64,000 nucleotides of DNA from Pseudomonas guariconensis (GTDB lineage Bacteria; Pseudomonadota; Gammaproteobacteria; Pseudomonadales; Pseudomonadaceae). The DNA lies in contig NZ_FMYX01000006.1 in the NCBI RefSeq assembly GCF_900102675.1, positions 1 through 64,000 of the forward strand. The letters run 5' to 3'. How positions within the stretch are numbered: the stretch's first letter is position 1; every line of letters starts with the position of its first letter. Of the stretch, positions 53,483 to 63,318 are shown piece after piece. Under the pieces are notes generated by a model. The model was not told the DNA's origin and ran no database searches. It saw only the letters and a list, made by a program, of their open reading frames with translations. The position numbers and the translations under genes were made by a program.

Positions 53483-54718
53483 ATGAAGCCATTGCTGCAT
53501 ATCACGCCCCTGCGAGCCTTGCTGTTCGCACTTACCCTGGCCCTGTTCGAATTGCTGACGTATCTCGCCAGCGATGCGGTCATGCCCGCCATGCCCGTGG
53601 TGGTCGACGACCTCAAGGCCAGCCCCGAGTACATTCCCCACGCCCTGAACCTGTACCTGCTCGGCGGTGTACTGTTGCAATGGCTGATCGGTCCGCTGGC
53701 CGATCGCTACGGTCGTCGCCCGCTGTTGCTGGCTGGTTGCGCGTTCTTTGGCGTGGCTTGCCTGGCCACGTACTGGGTACACGACATTGGCCTGTTCAAT
53801 CTGCTGCGCTTGTTGCAGGGCGTAGGTCTGGGCTTCGTCGTCACGGTCAGCTACCCGGCGCTGAACGAGGCCTTCAGCGAAGCCGATGCGGTACGCATGA
53901 TGGCCTTGTTGGCCAACATCGCCCTGCTATCGCCGCTATTGGGCCCATTGGTGGGCACCTTGCTGTTGCAATGGCTGGACTGGCGCTGGTTGTTCCTGGC
54001 GTTCGCCGCTGGCGCGGTGCTGACCTGGCTGCTGCTGTACCGGTTGATGCCGGAGACTCTGGGCGTAGAGCGGCGCGATGGCTCGCGGTTGCCCTTCACG
54101 CCGATTCACCTGTTGCCGCTGCTGGCGGGTTATGGCCAGTTGCTGGCCAACCGCCGCTTCGTCGCGGGCAGCGCGGCGCTGGGTTTGGTGGGCTTGCCAC
54201 TGATCGGTTGGATCGGCCTGTCGCCTGTGCTGTTGATCAGTGACGAGGGCCTGAGCACGATGGAGTATGCGCTGTGGCAATTGCCAGTGTTTGGCGGGCT
54301 GATTCTGGGCAACTTGATCATCAACCGCATCGCCGACCGCTATCCGTTGCCCAGCCTGGTACGCGGTGCGCTGTGGCCCTACCTGGCGGGGCTGTGCCTG
54401 ATGGTCGTGGCCACCTGGACCTGGCCGACGGTGACCAGCCTGGTCGCGGGGATGTCCCTGTATGCCTTGGGCCTGGGGGTGGCCAATGCGGTCCTGTACC
54501 GCATGACCCTGTTCTCCAGCGAGCAGAGCAAGGGGCTGGTATCGGCCATGCTGGGCATGATCACCATTGCCCTGTTGGGGCTCGGTGGCGCGTTGCTGGC
54601 GATGTTGGGGGCGGGGGCGAGCCTGCTGCACTTCGCGTTGGCGGCAGGTATTGCCGGGGCGCTAGCGCTGTGGCCGTTGTGGTACGTGGTGGGTGGGCGC
54701 GAAGGAGCCGTGGCCTAG
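53483..54718 (+). CDS. MdfA-like MFS multidrug transporter
   Basis: 411 residues, 12 membrane helices (DHA1 group). In helix 1 Glu23 and Asp31 (FELLTYLASD) have the same eight-residue spacing as Glu26 and Asp34 of E. coli MdfA, the substrate/proton pair. The segment LLGGVLLQWLIGPLADRYGRR is motif A, and ANIALLSPLLGPLVG matches helix 5. Probable proton-coupled export of lipophilic cations. Substrate range unknown. Confidence 0.88.
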   Translation: MKPLLHITPLRALLFALTLALFELLTYLASDAVMPAMPVVVDDLKASPEYIPHALNLYLLGGVLLQWLIGPLADRYGRRPLLLAGCAFFGVACLATYWVHDIGLFNLLRLLQGVGLGFVVTVSYPALNEAFSEADAVRMMALLANIALLSPLLGPLVGTLLLQWLDWRWLFLAFAAGAVLTWLLLYRLMPETLGVERRDGSRLPFTPIHLLPLLAGYGQLLANRRFVAGSAALGLVGLPLIGWIGLSPVLLISDEGLSTMEYALWQLPVFGGLILGNLIINRIADRYPLPSLVRGALWPYLAGLCLMVVATWTWPTVTSLVAGMSLYALGLGVANAVLYRMTLFSSEQSKGLVSAMLGMITIALLGLGGALLAMLGAGASLLHFALAAGIAGALALWPLWYVVGGREGAVA

Positions 54719-54773
54719 GCGCTGTACGAAATATTTCCGTACTCACTCACTGGAAAGCAAACCCTGGGTTTGG

Positions 54774-54792
54774 GGGGCCGCAAGGCGGCCCC
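54774..54792. terminator. Hairpin between convergent mdfA-like and ampG genes
   Basis: GGGGCCGC and GCGGCCCC pair around AAG. No proper T-run, so it is a weak terminator candidate; it is the only structure in this short spacer. Confidence 0.5.
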
Positions 54793-54798
54793 TGTTCC

Positions 54799-56346
54799 TC
54801 AAGGGCGCTCGGCCGCGGAGTCTTCCACCGGCGCCTGTTTGCCTCGACCGGCTTCCTGATGCCAGTGCAAGGCGATCAGGATCAGGGTCGGCACGCCGAG
54901 CAGGGCGGTGATCAGGAAGAAGTCATGGTAGCCGAACTTCTCTACCAGCACGCCCGAATAGCCACCGATCAAACGTGGCAGCAAGAGCATGATCGAGCTC
55001 AGCAGGGCGTACTGGGTCGCCGAGAACTTCAGGTTGGTCAGGCTCGACAGATAGGCGACGAAGGCCGAGGTGGCAAGGCCCGAGCTGAAGTTGTCCAGCG
55101 AGATGGTGACCACCAGCATCTCCAGGTTCGGACCCATATCGGCCAGCATCAGGAACAGGATGTTGGTCGCCGCCGATGCCGCACCGCCGATGAACAGGAT
55201 CGGCAGGATGCCGAAGCGTACGATCAACAGGCCACCGATACCCGCGCCGACCAAGGTCATGATCAAGCCGAAGATTTTGCTGACGCTGGCGATCTGGTCC
55301 TTGGTAAAGCCTTGGTCGATGTAGAACACGTTGGCCATCACACCCATCACGGTATCCGACATGCGATAGGTGGCGATCAGGCCCAGCAGCAGCAGCGCCT
55401 GCCAGCGATAGCGCAGGATGAAGTCGTTGACCGGTGTCAGCACAGGCGCCAGGCCCCGCCGGCCCAGGGACGACAGGCAGGCCCAGGTCAGCAGCACATA
55501 GAGAATCAGGCGCAGGAAGGCACGGTCCTCGATCAGCAGGTCCAGAACCGTCGCGTCGCCGGAAATCACGCTCGACCATCCGGTATTGAACATCTGGGTG
55601 AAACTCGCCGGTACCGATACCAGCAGGATGATCAGCACGAACACCGACGCCAGCTGGTGTACCAGACCATAGCGCGCCGCCGACAGCTGGGTGCGCATGG
55701 GCACCGGCGGTTCGCGCATCACCAGCGTGGTGAACACAGCTGGCAGCATCAGCACGCCGAACAGTACGTATGTGCCGGTCCAGGCCTGATGCAGGTAGCT
55801 AAAGCCGGTGGAACCGAACCATTCGGCGAAGAACAGGGCGCCGGCGGTGGCGAGCAGGGCGGCGACCCGGTAACCGGCCATGTAACTGGCGGCGAGGGCG
55901 GCCTGGCGCTGGTCATCGGCGATTTCCAGGCGGTAGGCGTCGACGGCGATGTCTTGTGTGGCCGAGGCAAACGCCACCAGCACGGCCAGGGCAATCAGCC
56001 AGGAAAGGTGCTTTTGCGGGTCGCACAGCCCCATGCCGACCAGGCCGATCATCACCAGCATCTGTGAAAGCAGCAGCCAAGAGCGGCGACGGCCCAGAGC
56101 GCCGAGCACTGGCAGGCGCCATTGGTCGAGCAACGGTGACCAGACCCACTTGAAGGCGTAGGCCAGGCCAATCAGGCTGGCATAGCCGATGGTTTCGCGG
56201 GCAACGCCGGCTTCCCGGAGCCAGACCGACAATGTCGAAAACACCAGCATGTAGGGCAGGCCGGCGGCGAAGCCGAGCAACAAAAGCACCAAGGTCGACG
56301 GGCTGGCATAGGCAGCGAGCGCAGCGCGCCAGGTTTTACGGGGCAT
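54799..56346 (-). CDS. ampG: Muropeptide permease AmpG
   Basis: 515 residues, about 14 membrane helices, MFS fold. LLLGFAAGLPYMLVFSTLSVWL near the start and ATQDIAVDAYRLE are AmpG hallmarks. Imports GlcNAc-anhydroMurNAc peptides from the periplasm for wall recycling, which also sets the ampC beta-lactamase signal in pseudomonads. Its product links functionally to the murein genes of the dcw cluster in this window. Confidence 0.92.
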   Translation of the reverse strand: MPRKTWRAALAAYASPSTLVLLLLGFAAGLPYMLVFSTLSVWLREAGVARETIGYASLIGLAYAFKWVWSPLLDQWRLPVLGALGRRRSWLLLSQMLVMIGLVGMGLCDPQKHLSWLIALAVLVAFASATQDIAVDAYRLEIADDQRQAALAASYMAGYRVAALLATAGALFFAEWFGSTGFSYLHQAWTGTYVLFGVLMLPAVFTTLVMREPPVPMRTQLSAARYGLVHQLASVFVLIILLVSVPASFTQMFNTGWSSVISGDATVLDLLIEDRAFLRLILYVLLTWACLSSLGRRGLAPVLTPVNDFILRYRWQALLLLGLIATYRMSDTVMGVMANVFYIDQGFTKDQIASVSKIFGLIMTLVGAGIGGLLIVRFGILPILFIGGAASAATNILFLMLADMGPNLEMLVVTISLDNFSSGLATSAFVAYLSSLTNLKFSATQYALLSSIMLLLPRLIGGYSGVLVEKFGYHDFFLITALLGVPTLILIALHWHQEAGRGKQAPVEDSAAERP

Positions 56347-56389
56347 GGGCCAACATCTGCCTCAAGTTTGCGAAAACAAAACGCGCACT

Positions 56390-56743
56390 CTAACCGCTGT
56401 GCTCCATTGGACGCCAGCCGTGACGCGACATATCCACGCGATTGTTCCTGACTGTCACGCCTTCTGCACGCAATCGTGCGCGCTGTTCGTCTCCTGACGG
56501 GGTGCCCAATGCCAGGCTCAGGCGACCGCCGGCTCCGAGCACCCGATGCCAGGGCAAGCGGGTGTCTGCAGGCAGTTGTCCGAGAGTGCGACCCACCCAA
56601 CGCGCCGCGCGGCCGAGCCCTGCGAGCTCGGCCAGCTCACCGTAGCTGACCACCTTGCCGGGTGGAATCTCGCCGAGCACCGAGTACAGCGCCATTCGTC
56701 GGGCCTGGGCCTCGTCGGTGGAGGCGTGTGATGAACCGGACAT
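56390..56743 (-). CDS. Alkyltransferase-like (ATL) DNA-repair protein
   Basis: 117 residues from the ATG at 56743; a longer frame reaches 56779. It has the DNA-binding domain of O6-alkylguanine transferases (GEIPPGKVVSYGELAELAG, ARWVGRTLGQ). The acceptor motif PCHRV is PWHRV: Cys is replaced by Trp65. Such ATL proteins bind O6-alkylguanine without repairing it and hand it to nucleotide excision repair. Same layout as E. coli YbaZ (Atl). Confidence 0.92.
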   Translation of the reverse strand: MSGSSHASTDEAQARRMALYSVLGEIPPGKVVSYGELAELAGLGRAARWVGRTLGQLPADTRLPWHRVLGAGGRLSLALGTPSGDEQRARLRAEGVTVRNNRVDMSRHGWRPMEHSG

Positions 56744-56829
56744 CAAAGGCCCCCTGGCCTGCAGATGAAAGCGGACCAACGGTCGGGATAAATGAGAGTG
56801 GAACTCAACGGCATGGTCTGGGTCTGTCC

Positions 56830-56857
56830 TTGCTCTGGTCGTGGCGATCTGGATAAT
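56830..56857 (+). promoter_or_regulatory. Promoter of the DUF481 gene
   Basis: TTGCTC and GATAAT with 16 bases between, about 40 bases before the ATG at 56897. Confidence 0.55.
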
Positions 56858-56896
56858 GCCCGGCTTTTTTCGTCAAATCGAACCTGTAGTCAGCTT

Positions 56897-57904
56897 ATGT
56901 ATTCTAGAACCCTGCTTTTCATTCTCGCTGTCTTGTCCTGCGTGCCGGCGTTTGCCGACACGGTATGGATGAAAAACGGCGACAGGCTCAGTGGCACGAT
57001 CAAGGTCTTCGATGGTGGCAAGCTGTTGTTGCAAACCACTTACGGCGGTGCCATCGCCTTGGACTGGAAGCAAGTGCAGACCCTGGAAAGCGACCAGGAA
57101 CTGCTGGTCAAGCAGGACGCCTATAGCGGTGAAAAGGCCAAGTCGCTCAAGGCCGCCGAGCCCGGCAAGGTCACCCTGGCCAATGGCGATGTCCCCAAGA
57201 CCGTGGACCTTGCCAGCATCGAGCAGATCATGAAGCCTCAGCCGCTGGTCGAAGACTTCCTGTGGAAAGGCAATGTGGACCTTGCCATGGACTACAAGCG
57301 CGCCGAGAACGATACCGACGACTACGACATCAGCTTCAAGACCACCGCCCGCCATGGCCGCTGGCGGCACAACGCCGAAGGCGAGTACAACCGCGAGACC
57401 AAGGACGACGTCACCACCACCAATAACTGGAGCGCCGAATACGCACTGGACCGCTTCATCACCGACAAGTGGTTCTGGCAGGGGCGTATGGAATACAAGC
57501 GTGACCATGTCGAGGACCTGGCTCGCCAGCGCACCGTGGGTACTGGCCCGGGCTACCAGTTCTGGGACGACGAGTTGGGGGCTTTCTCCCTTGGCTCGCT
57601 GATCAACCGCACGGATTTCGAATACCGCGATGGCGGCAAGGACAATTTCTATTCCGCTGCCGTGAAGTGGGACTACAACCGCTATCTGATCGGCAAGAGT
57701 GTCGAGCTGTTCACCCGCGGCGAGGTGGGTAAACCGCTGGGCGGTGTGGCGAACTATGCGCTGGATGCCGAGGCAGGCCTGCGCTACAAAGTCACCGAAT
57801 GGGCCTCGCTCAACCTCAAGGCAGAGAGAGACATCATCAGCGGCACGCGTGACAGCGACCTGGACAAAACCCGCTACACCGCAGGCTTTGGCGTGACCTG
57901 GTAA
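56897..57904 (+). CDS. DUF481 (YdiY-like) outer-membrane beta-barrel protein
   Basis: 335 residues from the ATG at 56897. Sec signal peptide MYSRTLLFILAVLSCVPAFA, cleaved before DTVWMKNGD. An SH3-like start (GDRLSGTIKVFDGGKLLLQT) is followed from about residue 120 by alternating beta-strands, ending in GFGVTW with a terminal aromatic residue, the outer-membrane insertion signature. DUF481 proteins are uncharacterised; some are salt-induced. Confidence 0.88.
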   Translation: MYSRTLLFILAVLSCVPAFADTVWMKNGDRLSGTIKVFDGGKLLLQTTYGGAIALDWKQVQTLESDQELLVKQDAYSGEKAKSLKAAEPGKVTLANGDVPKTVDLASIEQIMKPQPLVEDFLWKGNVDLAMDYKRAENDTDDYDISFKTTARHGRWRHNAEGEYNRETKDDVTTTNNWSAEYALDRFITDKWFWQGRMEYKRDHVEDLARQRTVGTGPGYQFWDDELGAFSLGSLINRTDFEYRDGGKDNFYSAAVKWDYNRYLIGKSVELFTRGEVGKPLGGVANYALDAEAGLRYKVTEWASLNLKAERDIISGTRDSDLDKTRYTAGFGVTW

Positions 57905-57997
57905 GCGCCTGGGCTGCCACGCAGCCCTTCGCGAACAGAGCGCCAGGGAGCAAGGCAGTGCGCCCTGGCGCGTGGGGAATCTATGGCACCCGACAGG

Positions 57998-58010
57998 GAT
58001 AATGCTTATC
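57998..58010. promoter_or_regulatory. Fur-box-like palindrome before hugZ
   Basis: GATAATGCTTATC is an inverted GATAA / TTATC pair, the core of a Fur site, about 37 bases before the hugZ start. The match covers only one 6-1-6 unit, so it is a candidate. Confidence 0.45.
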
Positions 58011-58046
58011 TTGTCAGCCAACAGTCCGCCACCAGGAGCGCCTTTC

Positions 58047-58778
58047 GTGAGTGACAACGCCCTGCGCCCCGCCCGAGAACTCCTGCTCAAGGAATACCGC
58101 GGCGTGCTTTCGACCCATTCCAAATCCATGCCCGGCTATCCGTTCGGCTCCGTGGTGCCGTACTGCCTTGACGCCGAGGGGCACCCGCTGATCCTCATCA
58201 GCCGCATCGCCCAGCACACGCATAACCTGCAGAAAGATGCCAAGTGCTCTCTGCTGGTGGGCGAGCGCGATGCCGAGGATGTCCAGGCGGTAGGGCGCCT
58301 GACGGTGATGGCCGAGGCGCACAAGCTCACCGACGAGGCCGCCATCGAAGCGGCGGCCGAGCGTTATTACCGTTACTTTCCCGAAGCGGCCAACTACCAC
58401 AAGGCCCATGATTTCGATTTCTGGGTCCTGCAGCCAGTGCGCCACCGCTACATCGGTGGTTTCGGCGCAATCCATTGGCTCGACCAGGTCACCTTGGCCA
58501 ACCCCTTCGCCGGCAAGGTCGAGGCGAGCATGATCGAGCACATGAACAGTGATCACGCCAATGCCATTGCGCATTACGTAGCGCTGACCGACCTGCCGCG
58601 CACCGCACCTGCCGAGCTGGTCGGCATCGACAGCGAGGGCATGCACCTTCGCATCGGCCAGGGTATCCACTGGTTGGCTTTCCCCCAGGTTTGCAATACG
58701 CCGATACAGGTTCGCGAAGCCTTGGTCTTGCTGGCCCGCGCCGACCAATGGCCGGTTACGGCGAAAGTCGAGGGTTGA
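58047..58778 (+). CDS. hugZ: HugZ-family heme utilisation protein
   Basis: 243 residues from the GTG at 58047 (AGGAGC seven bases upstream); the frame is open to 57972 without a signal. N-terminal split-barrel flavin-fold domain (about 1-150; GYPFGSVVPYCLDAEGHPLI), then a DUF2470 domain (MIEHMNSDHANAIAHYV, about 160-240). This is the two-domain layout of HugZ heme-degrading enzymes. Fur control is suggested by the palindrome upstream. A pyridoxamine-phosphate oxidase role is less likely given the DUF2470 half. Confidence 0.85.
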   Translation: MSDNALRPARELLLKEYRGVLSTHSKSMPGYPFGSVVPYCLDAEGHPLILISRIAQHTHNLQKDAKCSLLVGERDAEDVQAVGRLTVMAEAHKLTDEAAIEAAAERYYRYFPEAANYHKAHDFDFWVLQPVRHRYIGGFGAIHWLDQVTLANPFAGKVEASMIEHMNSDHANAIAHYVALTDLPRTAPAELVGIDSEGMHLRIGQGIHWLAFPQVCNTPIQVREALVLLARADQWPVTAKVEG

Positions 58779-58844
58779 AATGCCGAGTCCACGCATCCAT
58801 CTGGTGGTCGTAATGGAAGGTTTTCTTCCGCCGAGGATCCTTTG

Positions 58845-59306
58845 ATGCGTGCTTTTCTATTGCTGTTTCTGATTTTTCCGGTGCTGGAGCTGTTCGTCTT
58901 CGTCAAGGTCAGTGCCGCCATCGGTTTCTTCCCGGCGCTGCTGCTGATCATCGCCGGTTCCGCTTTGGGTGTGCTGGTCATGCGGGTGGCCGGGCTGGCC
59001 ACCGCCCTGCGCGCCCGTGAGAGTCTGCAGCGCGGCGAACTGCCCGCCGAGGACATGTTCCAGGGCATGATGCTGGCGCTGGGCGGTGGCCTGCTGTTGC
59101 TGCCGGGCTTCATCAGCGACGTGTTGGGCCTGCTGTGCCTGTTGCCTTTCACCCGTCATCTCGCCGCACGCAAGATGCGTCAGCGCGCCGAAGCCCAGGC
59201 CATGCGCCAGCGGGCCTTCCAGGATGACCCGTTCCAGCCTCGTCCCAACGATGCCGGCCATCGCCCCAATGTGATCGAGGGTGAGTACGAGCGGCACGAC
59301 AAGTAA
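58845..59306 (+). CDS. fxsA: FxsA membrane protein
   Basis: 153 residues from the ATG at 58845 (GAGGA upstream). FxsA signature at the N-terminus (FPVLELFVFVKVSAAIGFFPALLL, split over two helices) and ALGGGLLLLPGFISDVLGLLLL-like helices (about 85-110). E. coli FxsA counters phage T7 exclusion by F plasmids. Located just before groESL, as in E. coli and P. aeruginosa. Confidence 0.9.
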   Translation: MRAFLLLFLIFPVLELFVFVKVSAAIGFFPALLLIIAGSALGVLVMRVAGLATALRARESLQRGELPAEDMFQGMMLALGGGLLLLPGFISDVLGLLCLLPFTRHLAARKMRQRAEAQAMRQRAFQDDPFQPRPNDAGHRPNVIEGEYERHDK

Positions 59307-59324
59307 CGTTCCAGGGGCCGCATC

Positions 59325-59378
59325 GCCTTCGATCGCAGGTAAAGCTGCGATGGAAGGCGACGCGGCCCTCGCTTTTTT
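59325..59378 (+). terminator. Long terminator of fxsA
   Basis: GGCCGCATCGCCTTC and GAAGGCGACGCGGCC, with inner ATCGCAG / CTGCGAT, form a stem of about 22 bp with few mismatches, then six T. It separates fxsA from the groESL heat-shock promoter. Confidence 0.85.
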
Positions 59379-59408
59379 CAAGTCGATGAAAAATTTTCCG
59401 AGCCAAGC

Positions 59409-59436
59409 CTTGTAATTGATTTTGCCGACCACATGT
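59409..59436 (+). promoter_or_regulatory. Sigma-32 heat-shock promoter of groESL
   Basis: CTTGTAA and CCACATGT with 13 bases between match the RpoH consensus (CTTGAAA, CCCCATNT) at 13 of 15 positions. It starts transcription about 140 bases before groES. Confidence 0.75.
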
Positions 59437-59455
59437 ATGGGTCACCGCAAGGTTT

Positions 59456-59550
59456 CTGGTGGCGACACCAGACATATATACGGGGCTCGTCCCGTGCGAG
59501 CCCTGACCGGCAACGCCGGACCGTATCAACCCGCCGGTATCGACACCGGC
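59456..59550 (+). ncRNA. Structured groES leader (Pseudomon-groES RNA motif)
   Basis: Four consecutive perfect hairpins: CTGGTG/CACCAG (59456-59471), GGGCTCG/CGAGCCC (59483-59503), CCGGC/GCCGG (59507-59519), GCCGGT/ACCGGC (59533-59550). A conserved leader RNA named Pseudomon-groES has been described from comparative genomics upstream of groES in pseudomonads; position fits. Its function (thermosensor or processing) is not established. Confidence 0.65.
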
Positions 59551-59582
59551 CGATGAAAACCACAATTTGGGAGAGATCGACA

Positions 59583-59876
59583 ATGAAGCTTCGTCCTCTG
59601 CATGACCGCGTCGTCATCCGTCGCAGCGAAGAAGAATCGAAAACCGCTGGCGGTATCGTCCTGCCGGGTTCGGCCGCTGAAAAACCAAACCGCGGCGAAG
59701 TCGTCGCCGTCGGCACCGGTCGCATCCTGGACAACGGCGAAGTTCGTGCCCTGGCCGTCAAAGTGGGCGACAAAGTGGTCTTCGGCCCTTATTCGGGCAG
59801 CAACACCGTCAAAGTCGACGGCGAAGACCTGCTGGTGATGAGCGAGAACGAAATCCTCGCTGTCGTCGAAGGCTGA
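59583..59876 (+). CDS. groES: Co-chaperonin GroES
   Basis: 97 residues from the ATG at 59583 behind [28 protein letters not shown], the mobile loop [13 protein letters not shown], and the end [16 protein letters not shown]. Caps GroEL during protein folding. An apparent upstream extension of the frame lies in the leader RNA. Confidence 0.98.
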   Translation: MKLRPLHDRVVIRRSEEESKTAGGIVLPGSAAEKPNRGEVVAVGTGRILDNGEVRALAVKVGDKVVFGPYSGSNTVKVDGEDLLVMSENEILAVVEG

Positions 59877-59920
59877 TTCCCCTCCCGGTTTCCAGAAGCA
59901 TTCTAGAATTCAAGGATTAA

Positions 59921-61570
<1,650 letters not shown>

Positions 61571-61589
61571 GCCAGCCTCACCCGCTGCA

Positions 61590-61622
61590 TGAAAAAGCCC
61601 CGCCTAGTGCGGGGCTTTTTCT
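61590..61622 (+). terminator. Terminator of groESL
   Basis: AAAAAGCCCCGC and GCGGGGCTTTTT pair around CTAGT. Confidence 0.93.
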
Positions 61623-61650
61623 TGGGCGTGTGTTTTGCTCCGGTGGCGCA

Positions 61651-61680
61651 GCTTCTCACGGGTAAACCCGCTCCCACAGA
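61651..61680. repeat. Single REP element after groESL
   Basis: CTTCTCACGGGTAAACCCGC then TCCCACAG matches the P. putida REP consensus. Confidence 0.75.
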
Positions 61681-61728
61681 TCGATGTGGCAGCAGGCGAC
61701 AGTTTGCGATGGGGCGCACAGTGCTCCT

Positions 61729-62457
61729 TCAGGCCACGCTGCGTTGAGGCACTGCCTCCAGCGCAATGCCTCGGCGATACAAGACCAGGTAATAGCAGCC
61801 CAGCCCGATCAACCAGCAGAAAACCGCCGTCCACACGTTGTGCGACAGGAAGTGTGCCCCTTGCAGCATACGGCCGATGGACAGCACGGTACCGGTCACG
61901 AACGCTACGGTGAAGGCTGCACGGGCCAGACGTGGTCTGCGATCGCGCAGCATGAAGAACAGCGCAAACAGGCTGAAACCCGTTGCCGCGTGGCCGCCTG
62001 GCCAGCAGCGGCCAGGCTTGTCGGTTTGCGGACGATGCTCCATCAATTTGCTATAGGTTTCCTTGCCGCCGAACTGGCTCAGGCTCCAGGGGCACTGGAC
62101 TTCGGTCACCGCCTTGAGTGGGGTGACGAAGGAGGTGGAGAGCGCCAGCGCCAGTACCAGGCAACCCAGTTCGCGACGCCAGCCGAACAGGCGCGACCAG
62201 AAGAAGCTGGCGATGAAGGCGACAATGGACAGCAAACCCATGACGATCACGATCTGCTTGACCCGGTCATGCAGGATGTTTTCCAGAAAATAGCTATGAC
62301 GGCCGATGAATGCCCCAGCCACTGGGTCGAAGGCCAGATTGGCCACGTCCATGTCCAAAGAGGTCCACTCACTCAGGAGCAGGGCCACCACGGTGGCCAG
62401 CGGAATACCCAGGTACAACCAGAGGTTGATCGGGCGGGGGCGGGTGGTTTCTTGCAT
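61729..62457 (-). CDS. PAP2-family membrane phosphatase (LpxE-like)
   Basis: 242 residues from the ATG at 62457 (GGAG upstream); the longer frame to 62544 is not needed. About six membrane helices. PAP2 motifs: K-P-G-R, PGGHAATGF (PSGH box), and GRMLQGAHFLSHNVW with Arg and His of the third motif. PAP2 enzymes of this kind dephosphorylate lipid A or undecaprenyl pyrophosphate in the periplasm. It is divergent from the ColR-like regulator. Confidence 0.85.
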   Translation of the reverse strand: MQETTRPRPINLWLYLGIPLATVVALLLSEWTSLDMDVANLAFDPVAGAFIGRHSYFLENILHDRVKQIVIVMGLLSIVAFIASFFWSRLFGWRRELGCLVLALALSTSFVTPLKAVTEVQCPWSLSQFGGKETYSKLMEHRPQTDKPGRCWPGGHAATGFSLFALFFMLRDRRPRLARAAFTVAFVTGTVLSIGRMLQGAHFLSHNVWTAVFCWLIGLGCYYLVLYRRGIALEAVPQRSVA

Positions 62458-62634
62458 GACGACTCCAGGGACGATAAATGCCGGGCATTGTCGGCCTGCG
62501 GCTATCCTGGGTTCGTGAAGGATCAGTGAAAAATACGTCAGCAACGGCCAAATGCCCTAAGGCTGGCGCGGCGCGGGCGATGGCCTTAAGCTGCGCCTGC
62601 CGCGCAGAGCGAAAGCGTCGTACAGGAGAAACCG

Positions 62635-63318
62635 ATGCGCATTCTACTGGTTGAAGACAACCGCGATATCCTCGCCAACCTGGCCGACTACCTTGGGATG
62701 AAAGGCTATACCGTCGACTGCGCTCAGGATGGCCTGTCAGGGCTGCATCTTGCCGCGACCGAACACTACGACCTGATCGTGCTCGATATCATGCTGCCTG
62801 GGATCGACGGTTACACCCTGTGCAAACGCCTGCGCGAAGATGCCCGCCGTGATACCCCGGTGATCATGCTCACCGCCCGCGATCAGCTCGATGATCGCCT
62901 GCAGGGCTTCCGTTCCGGTGCCGACGATTATCTGCTCAAGCCTTTTGCCCTGTCGGAGCTGGCAGCGCGTATCGAGGCAGTGCTGCGACGCTCCCAGGGG
63001 GGCGGCCGACGCACGTTGCAGGTCGCTGATCTGAGCTATGACCTCGACACCCTGGAGGTCACTCGCCAGGGCCGCCTGCTCAAGCTCAACCCGGTCGGCC
63101 TCAAGCTGCTGGCCGTGCTGATGCAGAAGAGTCCGCACGTGCTGCGCCGCGAGGTGCTGGAAGAAGCCCTCTGGGGGGACGACTGTCCCGACAGCGACAG
63201 CTTGCGCAGCCATGTACACCAGTTGCGTCAGGTCATCGACAAACCCTTCGAGAAACCGTTGCTGCATACCGTCCATGGCGTCGGCTATCGCCTCGCCGAG
63301 GGCCGTGATGGAGTTTAA
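62635..63318 (+). CDS. colR: OmpR-family response regulator, ColR-like
   Basis: 227 residues. Receiver domain with Asp51 as phosphorylation site (LIVLDIMLPG), acidic pocket at EDN (7-9), the switch Thr in MLTARD and Lys in LLKPF; then an OmpR/PhoB winged helix (SLRSHVHQLRQVIDKPF, HTVHGVGYRLAEG). The sequence fits ColR as I remember it, and the PAP2-colR-colS order occurs in pseudomonads. ColRS protects the membrane against metals and other envelope stress. Confidence 0.75.
   Translation: MRILLVEDNRDILANLADYLGMKGYTVDCAQDGLSGLHLAATEHYDLIVLDIMLPGIDGYTLCKRLREDARRDTPVIMLTARDQLDDRLQGFRSGADDYLLKPFALSELAARIEAVLRRSQGGGRRTLQVADLSYDLDTLEVTRQGRLLKLNPVGLKLLAVLMQKSPHVLRREVLEEALWGDDCPDSDSLRSHVHQLRQVIDKPFEKPLLHTVHGVGYRLAEGRDGV

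Noticed and set aside
54274..56067. 597-codon plus-strand frame over the MdfA-like gene and ampG
   Set aside because: Runs across two convergent real genes, with Gln/His/Arg-rich shadow sequence.
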